A stretch of DNA of 64,000 nt from Streptomyces luomodiensis (GCF_031679605.1 NZ_CP117522.1:9300001-9364000); one strand, 5' to 3'. Positions 1 to 10,315 are shown, counted from the first letter of the stretch. The notes: generated from the letters alone by a model not told the origin. Numbers and translations are program-made.

Positions 1-103
1 ACCGCGACAGTCCGGGCAGCGCGTTTTACGGTGGAAGAGGGGACATCAAGGGTGGAACCTCCGCCATGGCAATTCCGGACCCCAGGGGCAGCGAGGCCGT
101 GTG

Positions 104-895
104 ATGAGCGAAGCGGAGCACGACGGCCACGGGTTCGTCGACGAGGAGGAGCAGGACGACCAGGGAGTCGCCCATGGCCGGGCACACCGCCGGGGCGAGT
201 GGCGTCGGGACGAGCAGGGCGAGGAAGCACAGGAAGGTGAGCTGCTTCCCGCGGGTGAGGAGACCGATCGGAGCCCCGATGTCCTTCTCGACGTCCCCCA
301 CCTCGAGGTTGATGAGATCGGCCTCGAGGTGGAGGATCTGCGTGCTCGTGTCTCGTTGCAGGCGGAAGTCCTGGACCTGCTCAAGCTCAACGTCGGCGCC
401 GATGTCCACCTGGGGCGCGTCAAGCTGGAGATCAAGGGCGTGGAGGCGCAGGCGCTGCTGAAGGTGCGGCTGGACAACGTCGCGCGGGTCGTCGGCCGGG
501 TACTGCGCACGATCGACAACAACCCGCAGATCCTGGAGCAGATCACCCAAGGGGCCGGAGCCGCGGTGCGGGACGTCGGTGGCGGAGCCGGGAGCGCGGT
601 CGACGAGCTGGGACGCGGCACAGCCGAAGCGGCCGAGGACGTCGGCAGGAGCGCGGGCGGCGCCGTCCGGGAGGCGGGCAGGACCGCGGGCGAGTCCGCG
701 CGGGCCCTGGGCAAGGGGGCGGGAGAAGCAGCCGGTAAGGCGGTGCGCGGCGCGGAGAAGAGCGCGCGGAGACCGAGCGGGTCCGCGGAATCGGCTGCCG
801 AGGACACGGCCGACGCCGCCGAGCCGACCGCGCGGCGGCCGAAACACGAGGCGGAGCGCGGACAGACCCGGAAGCGCACGTCCGAGCCGCCCTGA
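104..895 (+). CDS. Conserved hypothetical protein with Ala/Gly-rich tail
   Basis: I recognise this only as a streptomycete hypothetical protein; no function is claimed. The first ~55 residues are acidic and of low complexity. Residues ~58-150 form the best-structured part, rich in hydrophobic/charged heptad-like alternation (LDVPHLEVDEIGLEVEDLRA, later DNVARVVGRVLRTIDNNPQ). From ~155 onward there is an amphipathic repeat region rich in A, G, R and E (GGAGSAVDEL, GRSAGGAVREAG) resembling a long helix able to coat a surface or polymer, followed by a basic tail. There is no signal peptide or membrane segment. GTG at 101 and ATG at 104 are adjacent; the start could also lie further in, since the N-terminus is unlike the rest. 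The gene at 932 follows in the same orientation. Confidence 0.7.
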   Translation: MSEAEHDGHGFVDEEEQDDQGVAHGRAHRRGEWRRDEQGEEAQEGELLPAGEETDRSPDVLLDVPHLEVDEIGLEVEDLRARVSLQAEVLDLLKLNVGADVHLGRVKLEIKGVEAQALLKVRLDNVARVVGRVLRTIDNNPQILEQITQGAGAAVRDVGGGAGSAVDELGRGTAEAAEDVGRSAGGAVREAGRTAGESARALGKGAGEAAGKAVRGAEKSARRPSGSAESAAEDTADAAEPTARRPKHEAERGQTRKRTSEPP

Positions 896-931
896 AACGA
901 TGCGCCCGACGGACGCGGACCGGGGCGCGCC

Positions 932-1351
932 GTGGGCCAGGAGGAAGCAGCGGGACAGAACGCGGGCGACGCCGCGGAGGCGGCGGGGCATGGTCAGGAC
1001 GAGCGGACGGCGGACATCTCCTTCGCCTCCTCCCTGCGGGCATCCGATCTTCGTTTTCTGCATGAGCCGCAGGCACGGGTGACCTTCCACGGCACCCCCG
1101 GCCGCCGGTCGACATCACGCAGCGTGCGAAGAAACCTGCCCGAGCGTGTGCGGGCGCGGGTCGCCTACCAGGACGTCGACATCGCCTACACGCTCGCCAC
1201 GAAATTCACCGGCGGCCCCCACGACTCGACCGAACGCCGCACGCTCGGCGATCCCGCCCCGGACAGCGGTGACGCGGCCCGCGACGCGGACGGGCCGGCG
1301 GACCGCGAACGTACCGACAGCGCCCGGGAGCAGCACACGAACGGGACCTGA
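932..1351 (+). CDS. Small hypothetical protein
   Basis: A 139-residue protein beginning at GTG, 36 bases after the upstream hypothetical gene and probably co-transcribed with it. The central part (FHGTPGRRSTSRSVRRNLPE, then RVRARVAYQDVDIAYTLATK) looks like an ordered, basic domain; both ends are low-complexity, with the C-terminus rich in D, A, R and E. There is no signal peptide, membrane span or recognisable catalytic motif. Third-position GC supports coding. Function unknown. Confidence 0.5.
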   Translation: MGQEEAAGQNAGDAAEAAGHGQDERTADISFASSLRASDLRFLHEPQARVTFHGTPGRRSTSRSVRRNLPERVRARVAYQDVDIAYTLATKFTGGPHDSTERRTLGDPAPDSGDAARDADGPADRERTDSAREQHTNGT

Positions 1352-1604
1352 GGGGCGCGTGGCGGTCTTGCCGACGTGCGCGCCGCCGTGCTGGTGGGCG
1401 TGGGTGGCGACACCGAACCAGTGGGCGTATCCGCAGCGGTGACGTGCCGGGGCGCGGCGTGGACACCGAATGCATCAGTGTCCATGGTGTGTGCCCCGTG
1501 AGCCGCGTGGCCGTCTTCGGCAGGGCAGATCGCGCCCCAGCGGGCTGGGCGTGGCGACGACCTACGCCCAGGTTCTCATCGCCACCGACGAGCCACCCCG
1601 CGGC

Positions 1605-2447
1605 TCACTCATCGGTGGCCTCCCCGTGTGTGTCGTGGACCGTGCGCAGAATCGCCTGGGCGCGTTCGTAGACGGGCCGGTCGAGCATCTCGCCGTTGAG
1701 CGCGGTCGCGCCGCCGTCGTGTGCGGCCGCTGTCAGGACCTGGCGGGCCCAGGCCACTTCCCGCTCGTCGGGTGTGAACGCGCGGAGGATGGGGGGGATC
1801 TGGCGGGGGTGGACGCACAGCTTCGCGGTGTAGCCGAGGCTTTTGGCGTGCACCGCGTCCGCGTGGACCTGGTCCGGATCGTCGAATTGCGGGGTGACGC
1901 CGTCGATCGGGCCGGCGGTCCTGGCCGCCGCGGCGGCCAGGACCAGGTGCTGGCGGGCGTGGCTGAGGGCGGCGGGGTCGGTGGGGGAGACGCCGAGGTC
2001 GTTGGCGAGGTCGATGTTGCCGAGGGCGGGCCGGGCCACGTTCGCCGCGGCGCAGATCCGGTCGGCGGCCAGAACGCCCGCCGCCGTTTCGATGAGTGGC
2101 ACCACGGCGCGGTCCGGGACCAGACGGGAGGCGACCGTGGCGATGTCCTCGGGTGTCTCGGACTTCGGCAGCATCACATGGCAGCGGGCCTCGGCGACCA
2201 GGCGCAGGTCGTCGGCGAACCAGGGGGTGCCGACGGCGTTGACCCTGACCACGACCGCATCGAGGACGGCCTGTGTACGCAGCCATGCGGCCACCTCGTC
2301 GCGGGCCGTGTCCTTGTCCGAGGCGGGCACCGCGTCCTCGAGGTCGATGATGGTGGCGTCGGCTCCGGAGGACAGGGCCTTGGCGAAGCGGTCGGGCCGG
2401 TTGCCGGGGACGAACAGGAAGCTGCGGGCGTGTCGGAGGGTGTTCAT
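1605..2447 (-). CDS. CitE/HpcH-HpaI family CoA-ester lyase
   Basis: A 280-residue TIM-barrel lyase of the CitE (citrate lyase beta-like) family, whose members cleave or form acyl-CoA esters such as citramalyl-CoA, malyl-CoA or (methyl)malyl-CoA with Mg2+. Visible family marks are the N-terminal RSFLFVPGNRPDRFAKAL, ATIIDLEDAVP with Mg-binding acidic residues, VVPLIETAAGVL (strand with the conserved Glu), GNIDLANDLG, and the LCVHPRQIPPILRAFTP segment near the C-terminus. Its ATG overlaps the stop of the decayed aldehyde dehydrogenase by ATGA, so the original operon was translationally coupled. With the CoA transferase upstream it fits a dicarboxylic acid activation-and-cleavage route (itaconate/citramalate-like); the substrate is inferred only. 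Confidence 0.9.
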   Translation of the reverse strand: MNTLRHARSFLFVPGNRPDRFAKALSSGADATIIDLEDAVPASDKDTARDEVAAWLRTQAVLDAVVVRVNAVGTPWFADDLRLVAEARCHVMLPKSETPEDIATVASRLVPDRAVVPLIETAAGVLAADRICAAANVARPALGNIDLANDLGVSPTDPAALSHARQHLVLAAAAARTAGPIDGVTPQFDDPDQVHADAVHAKSLGYTAKLCVHPRQIPPILRAFTPDEREVAWARQVLTAAAHDGGATALNGEMLDRPVYERAQAILRTVHDTHGEATDE

Positions 2448-2668
2448 GCGAGCGATACCACCGTGGTCTTGGTCTCGGTGAAGAAGTCCAGGGCTTCATA
2501 GCCCTTTTCGCGGCCGTAGCCGGAGGCGCCGAAGCCGTCGAAGGACAGTTCGAGCCCGCCGCCGGCGCCGTACGTTGCGGTGGCCGCGTCCGATGTCGCG
2601 GGTCCATACCGCTCCGAGCAGGGCGTGTCGGTGCCGTTGGCGAGGGCGACGGCCTCGGTGGTGTTCAG
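2444..2668 (-). pseudogene. Aldehyde dehydrogenase C-terminal remnant (frameshifted)
   Basis: The last ~70 codons of an NAD(P)-dependent aldehyde dehydrogenase survive between the CoA transferase and the CitE gene. One minus-strand frame gives NTTEAVALANGTD, the next frame LLGAVWTRDIGRGHR, and the first frame resumes with LELSFDGFGASGYGREKGYE and ALDFFTETKTTVVSLA, the typical ALDH C-terminus. So at least two compensating indels lie at about 2500-2630. The remnant begins exactly at the stop codon of the CoA transferase, which suggests a deletion fused the two. The intact gene would have had ~480 codons. No start codon or active-site Cys remains. Confidence 0.85.
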
Positions 2669-3879
2669 GCCGTGGCCTGCGTGTGGCCGGCGTCCAGGCC
2701 GAGCCACTCCAGGACGGAGCCGGTGTGCTCGCCGACCGCGGGGACGGCGCCCATCGCCGTCTCGCGGGTCTCGTTGAGCATCGGTGGGCGCAGCGCACGC
2801 ACCGGGCCGGCCGGGGTGGCGACGGTGCGCACGCGGTCGCGTGCGAGGAGCTGGGGGTGCTGGGCGGCGTCGGCGACATCGCGCAGCCGGGCGTTGGCGA
2901 TGCGGGCCTTCTCCAGCAGGGCCTCGACGTCCTCGATGCTCCGTCCGGCGAGCCGGGCCTCGATCAGGGCCGCCACCTCGTCGCGGTGCTCGACCCGGTC
3001 GGAGTTGGTCGCGAACCGCGGATCCCGCGCCAGCCCCGGATCCTCCAGAATGTCCGAGCACAGCACGGCCCACTCCCGGTCGTTCTGCACCGCGAGGAAG
3101 ATCTGCCGGCCGTCCCCGGTGGTGAAGGGGCCGTAGGGGGCGATCGCCGCGTGGTGGGCGCCGCTGCGCTGAGGGGGCGTGCCGCCGTAGGTGGCGTAGT
3201 ACATCGGGTAGCCCATCCACTCGGTGAGCGCGTCCAGCATCGAGATCTCCAGATGCTGGCCCGATCCGGTGCGCTCGCGCTCGTACAGGGCCGTCAGTAC
3301 GGCCGAGAAGGTGTACATGCCTGCCGCGATGTCCGCGACGGGGATGCCGGCCTTGGCCGGGGTCTCCGGTGTTCCGGTGACCGAGACGACGCCGGTCTCG
3401 CACTGGACGAGCAGGTCGTAGGCCTTCTTCGCGCGGTACGGGCCGGAGGGGCCGTAGCCGCTGATGCCGGCCACGATCAGCCGGGGGTGGTCGCGCAGCA
3501 GCTGCTCGGCGCCCAGCCCCAGCCGTTCGGCCGCGCCCGGACCGAGGTTCTGTACGAAGACATCCGCCCTGGCCAGCAGCCGGCGCATCACCTCGCCGCC
3601 GTGTGCGCTCTTCAGGTCGAGCGTGATGCTCTCCTTGCCACGGTTGAGCCAGACGAAGTGGCTGGACTGGCCGAGCACGGTGGTGTCGTAGGCGCGCGCG
3701 AAGTCGCCGCCGCCCGCACGCTCCACCTTGATCACCCTGGCCCCGAGGTCCGCGAGATGCCGGGTCGCCATGGGAGCGGCGACGGCCTGCTCGATCGCCA
3801 CGACCGTGATCCCGCTCAACGGCAGCGCGGGACCTTCCGCCCCCGCGTGCGGGCCGTGCCTGCGCTGGTCCTCACCCAT
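2665..3879 (-). CDS. CaiB/BaiF family (class III) CoA transferase
   Basis: A 404-residue CoA transferase moving CoA between a donor thioester and a carboxylic acid through an aspartyl-CoA intermediate. Diagnostic segments are ARVIKVERAGGGDFAR, NRGKESITLDLKS, DVFVQNLGPGAAERLGL, ISGYGPSGPYRAKKAYDLLVQ (catalytic Asp about residue 155) and GQHLEISMLDAL. I place the start at ATG 3879 because GGAGG sits 7 bases upstream; the open frame continues 27 codons further without an SD. It lies upstream of the CitE lyase on the same strand and divergent from the GntR gene. Together they suggest activation of a C4-C6 dicarboxylate to its CoA ester before cleavage. Substrate not determinable from sequence. 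Confidence 0.9.
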   Translation of the reverse strand: MGEDQRRHGPHAGAEGPALPLSGITVVAIEQAVAAPMATRHLADLGARVIKVERAGGGDFARAYDTTVLGQSSHFVWLNRGKESITLDLKSAHGGEVMRRLLARADVFVQNLGPGAAERLGLGAEQLLRDHPRLIVAGISGYGPSGPYRAKKAYDLLVQCETGVVSVTGTPETPAKAGIPVADIAAGMYTFSAVLTALYERERTGSGQHLEISMLDALTEWMGYPMYYATYGGTPPQRSGAHHAAIAPYGPFTTGDGRQIFLAVQNDREWAVLCSDILEDPGLARDPRFATNSDRVEHRDEVAALIEARLAGRSIEDVEALLEKARIANARLRDVADAAQHPQLLARDRVRTVATPAGPVRALRPPMLNETRETAMGAVPAVGEHTGSVLEWLGLDAGHTQATA

Positions 3880-3951
3880 GTGTGTTCCTCCGGTGTCGGT
3901 GTGCGGGGCGGCGGGCGCCACGTTACGCACCAGCAATGCATGAGACAAGCA

Positions 3952-3963
3952 ATAATGCATTAT
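3952..3963. promoter_or_regulatory. Candidate GntR operator
   Basis: ATAATGCATTAT is a perfect 12-bp palindrome in an AT-rich patch between the divergent CoA-transferase and GntR genes; a related half (CAATGCAT) lies 16 bp to the left. Its position suits autoregulation and control of the CoA-transferase operon by the adjacent FCD-type GntR regulator. Confidence 0.6.
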
Positions 3964-4025
3964 CTGCTGAGAGTATGCTTCGAAGGCTCTGTTCAGGCAT
4001 GGTGACGGCGACGGGAGAGGACACG

Positions 4026-4715
4026 ATGACGACGCGGGCCGGGACCGGCGGCGCGACGAAGAAGGACAAGATCGCCGCTGAACTGCGCCGCCGCATCCTC
4101 ACCGGTCAACTGCCCCGCGGTGTACGGCTGCGCCAGGACCAGCTGGCCCGGGAGCTGTCCACGAGCATCACCCCCGTCCGGGAGGCCATGCGGGTCCTGG
4201 AGGCGGAGGGGCTGCTGGTCTCCGAGTCGCACAAGGGGGTCCGGGTCGCCGGTCTCGACCTCGAGCGCACCAAGGGCACCTACATCGTGCGCAGGCTGGT
4301 GGAGAGCTACGCGATGCGCCGCGCCACCCTGCGGTTCAGCCGCCTGGACCTCGCCCAGGCCAGGGGGCTGATCGAACAGATGCAGCAGGCACTCGACGCG
4401 GCCGACCCTGCCCGCTACCAGGAACTCAACGAACGCTTCCACTTCCACTTCTACGAGCGGTGTGGCGTGCCCTCGCTGTGCGACGAGATCAGAGCGACAT
4501 GGCAGAGCTTCCCGTGGGACCTGTCGCTGGAATCACTGGACCGCAGCGCCGCGTCCCAGGCCGAGCACACGGCGATCGTCGACGCCATGGCGGTCGGCGA
4601 CCCGGACCTCGTGGCCCAGGCCACCGAACAGCACATCGCCCATGGCTTCGCCGCGCTGATCGAGCGTGCCACGGGAACCCGGCGCCCCGATCCGTTCCCC
4701 CTGGAAGCCGACTGA
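4026..4715 (+). CDS. GntR-family regulator, FadR (FCD) subgroup
   Basis: A 229-residue repressor with an N-terminal winged helix (residues ~13-75: KDKIAAELRRRILTGQLPRG, QDQLARELSTSITPVREAMR, then VLEAEGLLVSES) and a C-terminal all-helical FCD ligand domain (~85-215) that usually binds a small carboxylic acid, often around a metal held by Asp/His residues (FHFHFYE, QAEHTAIVDA and QHIAHGF here). The start at 4026 is chosen for the GGGAGAGG 6 bases upstream. It is divergent from the CoA-transferase/CitE genes with a palindromic candidate operator between, so it is probably the substrate-responsive regulator of that pathway. Confidence 0.9.
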   Translation: MTTRAGTGGATKKDKIAAELRRRILTGQLPRGVRLRQDQLARELSTSITPVREAMRVLEAEGLLVSESHKGVRVAGLDLERTKGTYIVRRLVESYAMRRATLRFSRLDLAQARGLIEQMQQALDAADPARYQELNERFHFHFYERCGVPSLCDEIRATWQSFPWDLSLESLDRSAASQAEHTAIVDAMAVGDPDLVAQATEQHIAHGFAALIERATGTRRPDPFPLEAD

Positions 4716-4784
4716 CATCCGGTGATCGGACGTCAAGCCGGCCCGCACGCGCCTCGTTGGAACCGGGGGGCGAAGGGCGGGTGC

Positions 4785-5140
4785 TTACGCCGCCGGAAGC
4801 CGCAGATGGCCGTCGACGCGGCGGGGCACCGTGCTCAGTCCGTCCGCCGGCTCGGGCGGCAGAAGGTGGCCGGGACTGTTCCGCCAGGCCAGGGGCCGGA
4901 GGAAGCGGCGGATTCCGGTCGGTCCCACGGATGTGTGCTGGTTGTCGGTCGCCGGCCAGGGACCGCCATGGTGCTGGGCCCAGGTGACGGCTACGCCGGT
5001 GGGACAGCCGTCGAACAGCAATCGGCCGCTTCCGGCGGCGAGCACGGGAGCGACGCAGTCGCGCACTGGATCGTCGACGGTGCCGCCGTGGACCGTCCCG
5101 ACCAGTGCCCCGGGCAGCCGCTCGATGAGTGTCGGCCCGG
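4785..5140 (-). pseudogene. 2,5-dioxovalerate (ketoglutarate semialdehyde) dehydrogenase C-terminal remnant
   Basis: About 118 codons of an ALDH C-terminus remain, with no start codon. The frame reads TLIERLPGALVGTVHGGTVD, DPVRDCVAPVLAAGSGRLLF, DGCPTGVAVTWAQHHGGPWP and HTSVGPTGIRRFLRPLAW, which is the hallmark of the NADP-dependent 2,5-dioxopentanoate dehydrogenases used in aldaric-acid and pentose catabolism; the original C-terminal stop appears intact. The N-terminal three quarters, including the catalytic Cys and Glu, are absent. The remnant starts directly at the enolase stop codon, so a deletion joined the two. Confidence 0.85.
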
Positions 5141-5142
5141 TG

Positions 5143-7383
<2,241 letters not shown>

Positions 7384-7510
7384 GCGGCGCACCGCGCCGG
7401 TGACGTGGCGCCAGTGCCCCACCGGCGTCCCGGCGAGGTGACGCAGCGGGCAGGACGCGCCGCCCGGGACGTTCGTCAGCGTGGCCGTCTTCCTGAACCG
7501 GCCGGTGGGA

Positions 7511-8272
7511 TCACGTGCGCAGATGAGACGCGCCGTTGAGGTCGACGACGGTTCCGGAGGCCCACACCGCCGCGGGAGACGCCAGGAAGTGCACAGCGGC
7601 GGCGATCTCCTCCGGGGTGCCGACCCGGCCGAACGGGCTTTCCGCCCGCAGGCGTTCGCCTTCCGCACCGGACAACTTCGCCGCCTGCCGCTCGGTGGCC
7701 ACGAACCCGGGAGCGACGGAGGTGACCGCGATGCCGTGCGGAGCCAGTGCCACCGCCAGCGACTGGCCGAGTGCGTGGAGCGCGGCTTTGGCCGCCCCGT
7801 AGGCCGGGAAGTCGGGTTCGCCCCTGAACGCGCCGCGTGAGCCGACGTTCACGATCGCGCCGCCGGCCCCGCGGTCCACGAGGTGGCGGGCCACGGCCCA
7901 GCTCAGGTCGGCCGCACCGAGCAGGTTGACCTCGACCATGCGCCGCCAGATCCGCTGCCAGTCCGCCAGCGGGGTGTGCGCGATCGGGTGCCGCGTGTCC
8001 GCCGTGGGCGCCACGGCCGCGTTGTTCACCAGGACGTCCACCGTGCCCAGGGCGGCGAGCGCCTCGGCTACCACCCGCTCGGCCGCGCCGGGCTCGCCCA
8101 GGTCGGCCTGGAGCAGCGTATGTCCCTCGCCCGGCAACTGCCGCAGGGTCTCCTCGGCATCCGCGCGGCGGCCGGCGTACTGCACCGCGACCCGGTCGCC
8201 ACCGCGGGCGAAGGCCAGCGCGACGGCCCGGCCGATACCGCGCGAGCCGCCGGTCACCAGTACGCCCCTCAT
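7511..8272 (-). CDS. SDR-family NAD(P)-dependent oxidoreductase
   Basis: A 253-residue classical short-chain dehydrogenase: Rossmann motif TGGSRGIG at residues 7-14, NNAAV after strand 4, catalytic Ser in VNVGSRGAF, YGAAK as the Tyr-x-x-x-Lys pair, and the C-terminal GTPEEIAAAVHFLASPAAVW and GTVVDLNGA typical of FabG-like reductases. Substrate unknown. Its ATG overlaps the stop of an 18-codon reading frame (ATGA), so translation is probably coupled to that mini-ORF. The neighbouring HxlR gene is convergent. Confidence 0.9.
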   Translation of the reverse strand: MRGVLVTGGSRGIGRAVALAFARGGDRVAVQYAGRRADAEETLRQLPGEGHTLLQADLGEPGAAERVVAEALAALGTVDVLVNNAAVAPTADTRHPIAHTPLADWQRIWRRMVEVNLLGAADLSWAVARHLVDRGAGGAIVNVGSRGAFRGEPDFPAYGAAKAALHALGQSLAVALAPHGIAVTSVAPGFVATERQAAKLSGAEGERLRAESPFGRVGTPEEIAAAVHFLASPAAVWASGTVVDLNGASHLRT

Positions 8273-8325
8273 CGGGCGGACACCATCGGCTCGTCACGTT
8301 CGTGGGTCGCGGGTCGGTGGGACAT
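8269..8325 (-). CDS. 18-codon mini-ORF coupled to SDR
   Basis: MSHRPATHERDEPMVSAR is preceded by GGAGAGGAG at good spacing and ends in an ATGA overlap with the SDR start, while the SDR itself has no separate SD. It could be a leader peptide or the stub of an upstream gene whose middle was deleted; the abundance of remnants nearby makes the second reading plausible. Confidence 0.5.
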   Translation of the reverse strand: MSHRPATHERDEPMVSAR

Positions 8326-8466
8326 CGGCGCTCCTCTCCGGCGGACTCGCAGCCGCTCGTGGCGTAGGTGTTCCAATGTTGACCTTGAGACATGGGCGCG
8401 GGCAATTTTCTTCTGCGCTGCCCAAGGCCGCTCGTCGTGGGGCGGCCGACGAGGCCGCCGGCCTGG

Positions 8467-8568
8467 TGTGTGCGGGCGCTCTTCTCCGGCCGCTTCCCGC
8501 CCGGGTCCGCGCTGCGCGAGGCCGAGCTGGCCGAGCGCCGGCTGGACCGGCTGGTGGACGAGATGGCC
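8467..8568 (+). pseudogene. Possible GntR-family HTH remnant
   Basis: The stretch VRALFSGRFPPGSALREAEL followed by AERRLDRLVDEM resembles the start of a GntR winged helix (ILSGRFPPGSALREAELAER) but loses similarity at the recognition helix. No SD or credible start is present, and what follows is low-complexity T/A/E repeats. Probably a decayed fragment; short enough that chance similarity cannot be excluded. Confidence 0.35.
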
Positions 8569-8735
8569 ACCGAGACCGTCGGGGCCACCGAGACCTCCGG
8601 GGCCGCCGACGCCCGCCGCTGGCCTGGTCAGCGGTCCGCCCCGAACCAGCACCCCCAGCAGCCCGGACAGCCCGCCCGCCTGGCCGTGGTCCGGGCCTGG
8701 GCCGGACGACCGTTTCAAAAAAATGCGGACGGCGA

Positions 8736-8762
8736 TGTCGAGAATCCGTGACCGGCTCCGTC
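8736..8762 (+). promoter_or_regulatory. ECF42-type promoter candidate
   Basis: TGTCGA (8736-8741), a 16-base spacer and CCGTC (8758-8762) match what I recall of the promoter described for ECF42-group sigma factors (TGTCGA at -35, CGTC/CGAC-like -10). It lies about 50 bases before the YCII gene, the usual autoregulated target, although the sigma gene itself is broken here. Confidence 0.5.
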
Positions 8763-8814
8763 CCTGTGGTGAACGCGGCCACAATGGGTCGCACCAGCAC
8801 CGAGGAGAACCACG

Positions 8815-9222
8815 ATGGCCAAGTACTTGCTGCTCAAGCACTACCGAGGCGCCCCGGCTCCGGTCAACGGCGTGCCCATGGACCAGTGGACGCCGGAGGA
8901 GGTCTCGGCGCACATGCGGTACATGCAGGACTTCGCGGCCCGGCTCGAGAAGACCGGCGAGTTCGTCGACGGTCAGGCGCTCGCCCCCGAGGGGACGTGG
9001 GTCCAGTACGGCGGCGAGGGGCGCCCGCCGGTCACCGACGGCCCGTTCGCCGAGACCAAGGACCTCATCGCCGGCTGGATGGTGATCGACGTCGACAGCT
9101 ACGAGCGCGCCATCGAGCTGGCCGGGGAGCTGTCGGCGGCCCCCGGGGCGGGCGGGAAGCCGATCCACGAGTGGCTCGAGGTGCGTCCGTTCCTGACCGC
9201 GCCGCCCACCATCACGGAGTGA
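8815..9222 (+). CDS. YCII/DGPF-domain protein
   Basis: A 135-residue YCII-related protein with the signature VTDGPFAETKDLIAGWMVID and an N-terminal YLLLKHYRGAPAPVN strand. In actinobacteria such proteins are encoded immediately upstream of ECF42 sigma factors and co-regulated by them; their molecular role is not established. GAGGAG lies 7 bases before ATG. The GTGA overlap at 9219 would have started the partner sigma factor, of which only a frameshifted beginning is left. Confidence 0.9.
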   Translation: MAKYLLLKHYRGAPAPVNGVPMDQWTPEEVSAHMRYMQDFAARLEKTGEFVDGQALAPEGTWVQYGGEGRPPVTDGPFAETKDLIAGWMVIDVDSYERAIELAGELSAAPGAGGKPIHEWLEVRPFLTAPPTITE

Positions 9223-9320
9223 CCTCGGCGCGGAACGAGGTCCTGGTGAGGGGCTGACGCCGGGCGTGCTCGCCATCCTCGGCCAACGCGGGCCCGCGCC
9301 CGCGGTGGCCGGGCCGAGCC
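9219..9320 (+). pseudogene. ECF sigma factor (ECF42-like) N-terminal remnant
   Basis: GTG 9219, overlapping the YCII stop as GTGA, opens MTSARNEVLVRG and then a stop. Shifting frame at about 9255 gives LTPGVLAILGQRG, the beginning of ECF42-type sigma factors (LTPGVLAILVRRGADFAAAE). Similarity ends within ~15 residues and no sigma-2 or sigma-4 domain is recognisable before the SDR end at 9525. The rest of 9320-9524 holds nothing I can identify. Confidence 0.7.
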
Positions 9321-9524
9321 TTCCACGAGAAGGTGGCCGCACACGTCGTCGCGTACCGCGAAAAGCGGTTCGGAGCGGACTGCCGGACCCGCCTCTCCAA
9401 CCGTCCCCGGGGCGGCCCGAGCCGCTCAGTGGTGCTCGGGGCGGGATGGTCCCCGTGGCGGCCCCCGTCGCCGACGTGCGGGGTGCACGCCGGCGACGAG
9501 CCGGGCGGGGGTGTCCTCCGTAGG

Positions 9525-10274
9525 TCAGATCTGGTTCTCGCCGCCGTCGACGTACAGGTTGGCGCCCAGGATGAAGCTGCTTTGATCGGAGGCCAGGAAC
9601 GCCACGGCCGCGGCGACTTCCTCCGGGCGCCCCATCCGGCCGATCGCGGCGGTGGTGGCGAGGTGTGCCTTGACGCCGGCCGCGTTCTCCTCGCCGAAGA
9701 GGTTCGTGATGGCGGGGGTGTCGATCGGGCCGGGTGAGATCGCGTTGACCCGGATGTCGCGGTCCTTGAGGGTGTTGGCCCAGGTCCGCGCGAAGGACCG
9801 GACGGCGGCCTTGGACGCCGCGTACAGGCTGAACTCCTCCCTGCCGTGGTCGGCGGCGGTGGAGGCGTTCAGGATCACCGAGGCGCCGTCGTTGAGCAGC
9901 GGCAGCGCCTTCTGCACGGTGAACAGCGTGCCTCGCACATTGACCCCGAAGGTCTGGTCGTAGTCCTCCTCGGTGATCTGCCCCAGTGCCACCAGCGAGG
10001 CGGTCGCCGCGTTGGCGAACAACACGTCCAGCCCCTGGCCCCGGGCGCGGACCGTGTCGTACAGCCGGTCCAGATCGGCCAGGTTCGCGATGTCGCCCGC
10101 CACCGCCGTGGCCCTCGCCGAGCCGATGGTCTCCACGGCGGCGTCCAGTTCGGCCTTGCGCCGGCCGGTGATGAACACGTACGCGCCCTCGGCCGCCAGC
10201 CGTACGGCGGTGGCCAGGCCGATCCCGGTGCTGCCGCCGGTGACGACGGCGGTCTTGCCTTCAAGTTGTCCCAT
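9525..10274 (-). CDS. SDR-family oxidoreductase (TetR-linked)
   Basis: A 249-residue classical SDR: TGGSTGIG at residues 12-19, NAAT, catalytic Ser in SVILNASTAA, YAASK for Tyr/Lys, and the tail SSFILGANLYVDGGENQI. ATG 10274 has GTGGAGG 7 bases upstream; the longer frame has no SD. It is divergent from a TetR regulator with a near-perfect palindrome just upstream, a recurrent streptomycete arrangement in which the TetR protein represses the SDR. Physiological substrate unknown. Confidence 0.92.
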   Translation of the reverse strand: MGQLEGKTAVVTGGSTGIGLATAVRLAAEGAYVFITGRRKAELDAAVETIGSARATAVAGDIANLADLDRLYDTVRARGQGLDVLFANAATASLVALGQITEEDYDQTFGVNVRGTLFTVQKALPLLNDGASVILNASTAADHGREEFSLYAASKAAVRSFARTWANTLKDRDIRVNAISPGPIDTPAITNLFGEENAAGVKAHLATTAAIGRMGRPEEVAAAVAFLASDQSSFILGANLYVDGGENQI

Positions 10275-10293
10275 GGGAATGTCCTCCACAAAG

Positions 10294-10315
10294 TTCAGTA
10301 CCGATCGGTACCGAA
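10294..10315. promoter_or_regulatory. TetR operator, 22-bp near-perfect palindrome
   Basis: The core GTACCGATCGGTAC (10298-10311) is a perfect 14-bp palindrome; TTC and GAA extend it symmetrically with one mismatched pair. It sits 20 bases upstream of the SDR start and 42 bases before the divergent TetR start. A partial half (ACCGGTCAGTAC) follows near 10337. Confidence 0.8.

Noticed and set aside
2575..4005. Long plus-strand open frame (476 codons) opposite the CoA transferase
   Set aside because: Its translation is low-complexity and matches no family, while the minus strand encodes a complete CaiB-type enzyme with an SD.
8370..8400. MerR-type promoter (TTGACCTTGAGAC)
   Set aside because: Lacks a clear dyad and no MerR gene is near; chance similarity is likely.
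9333..9440. Possible second remnant (HEKVAAHVVAYREKRFGADC)
   Set aside because: Looks protein-like, but I cannot assign it to any family and it has no start, so it is not listed as a gene.
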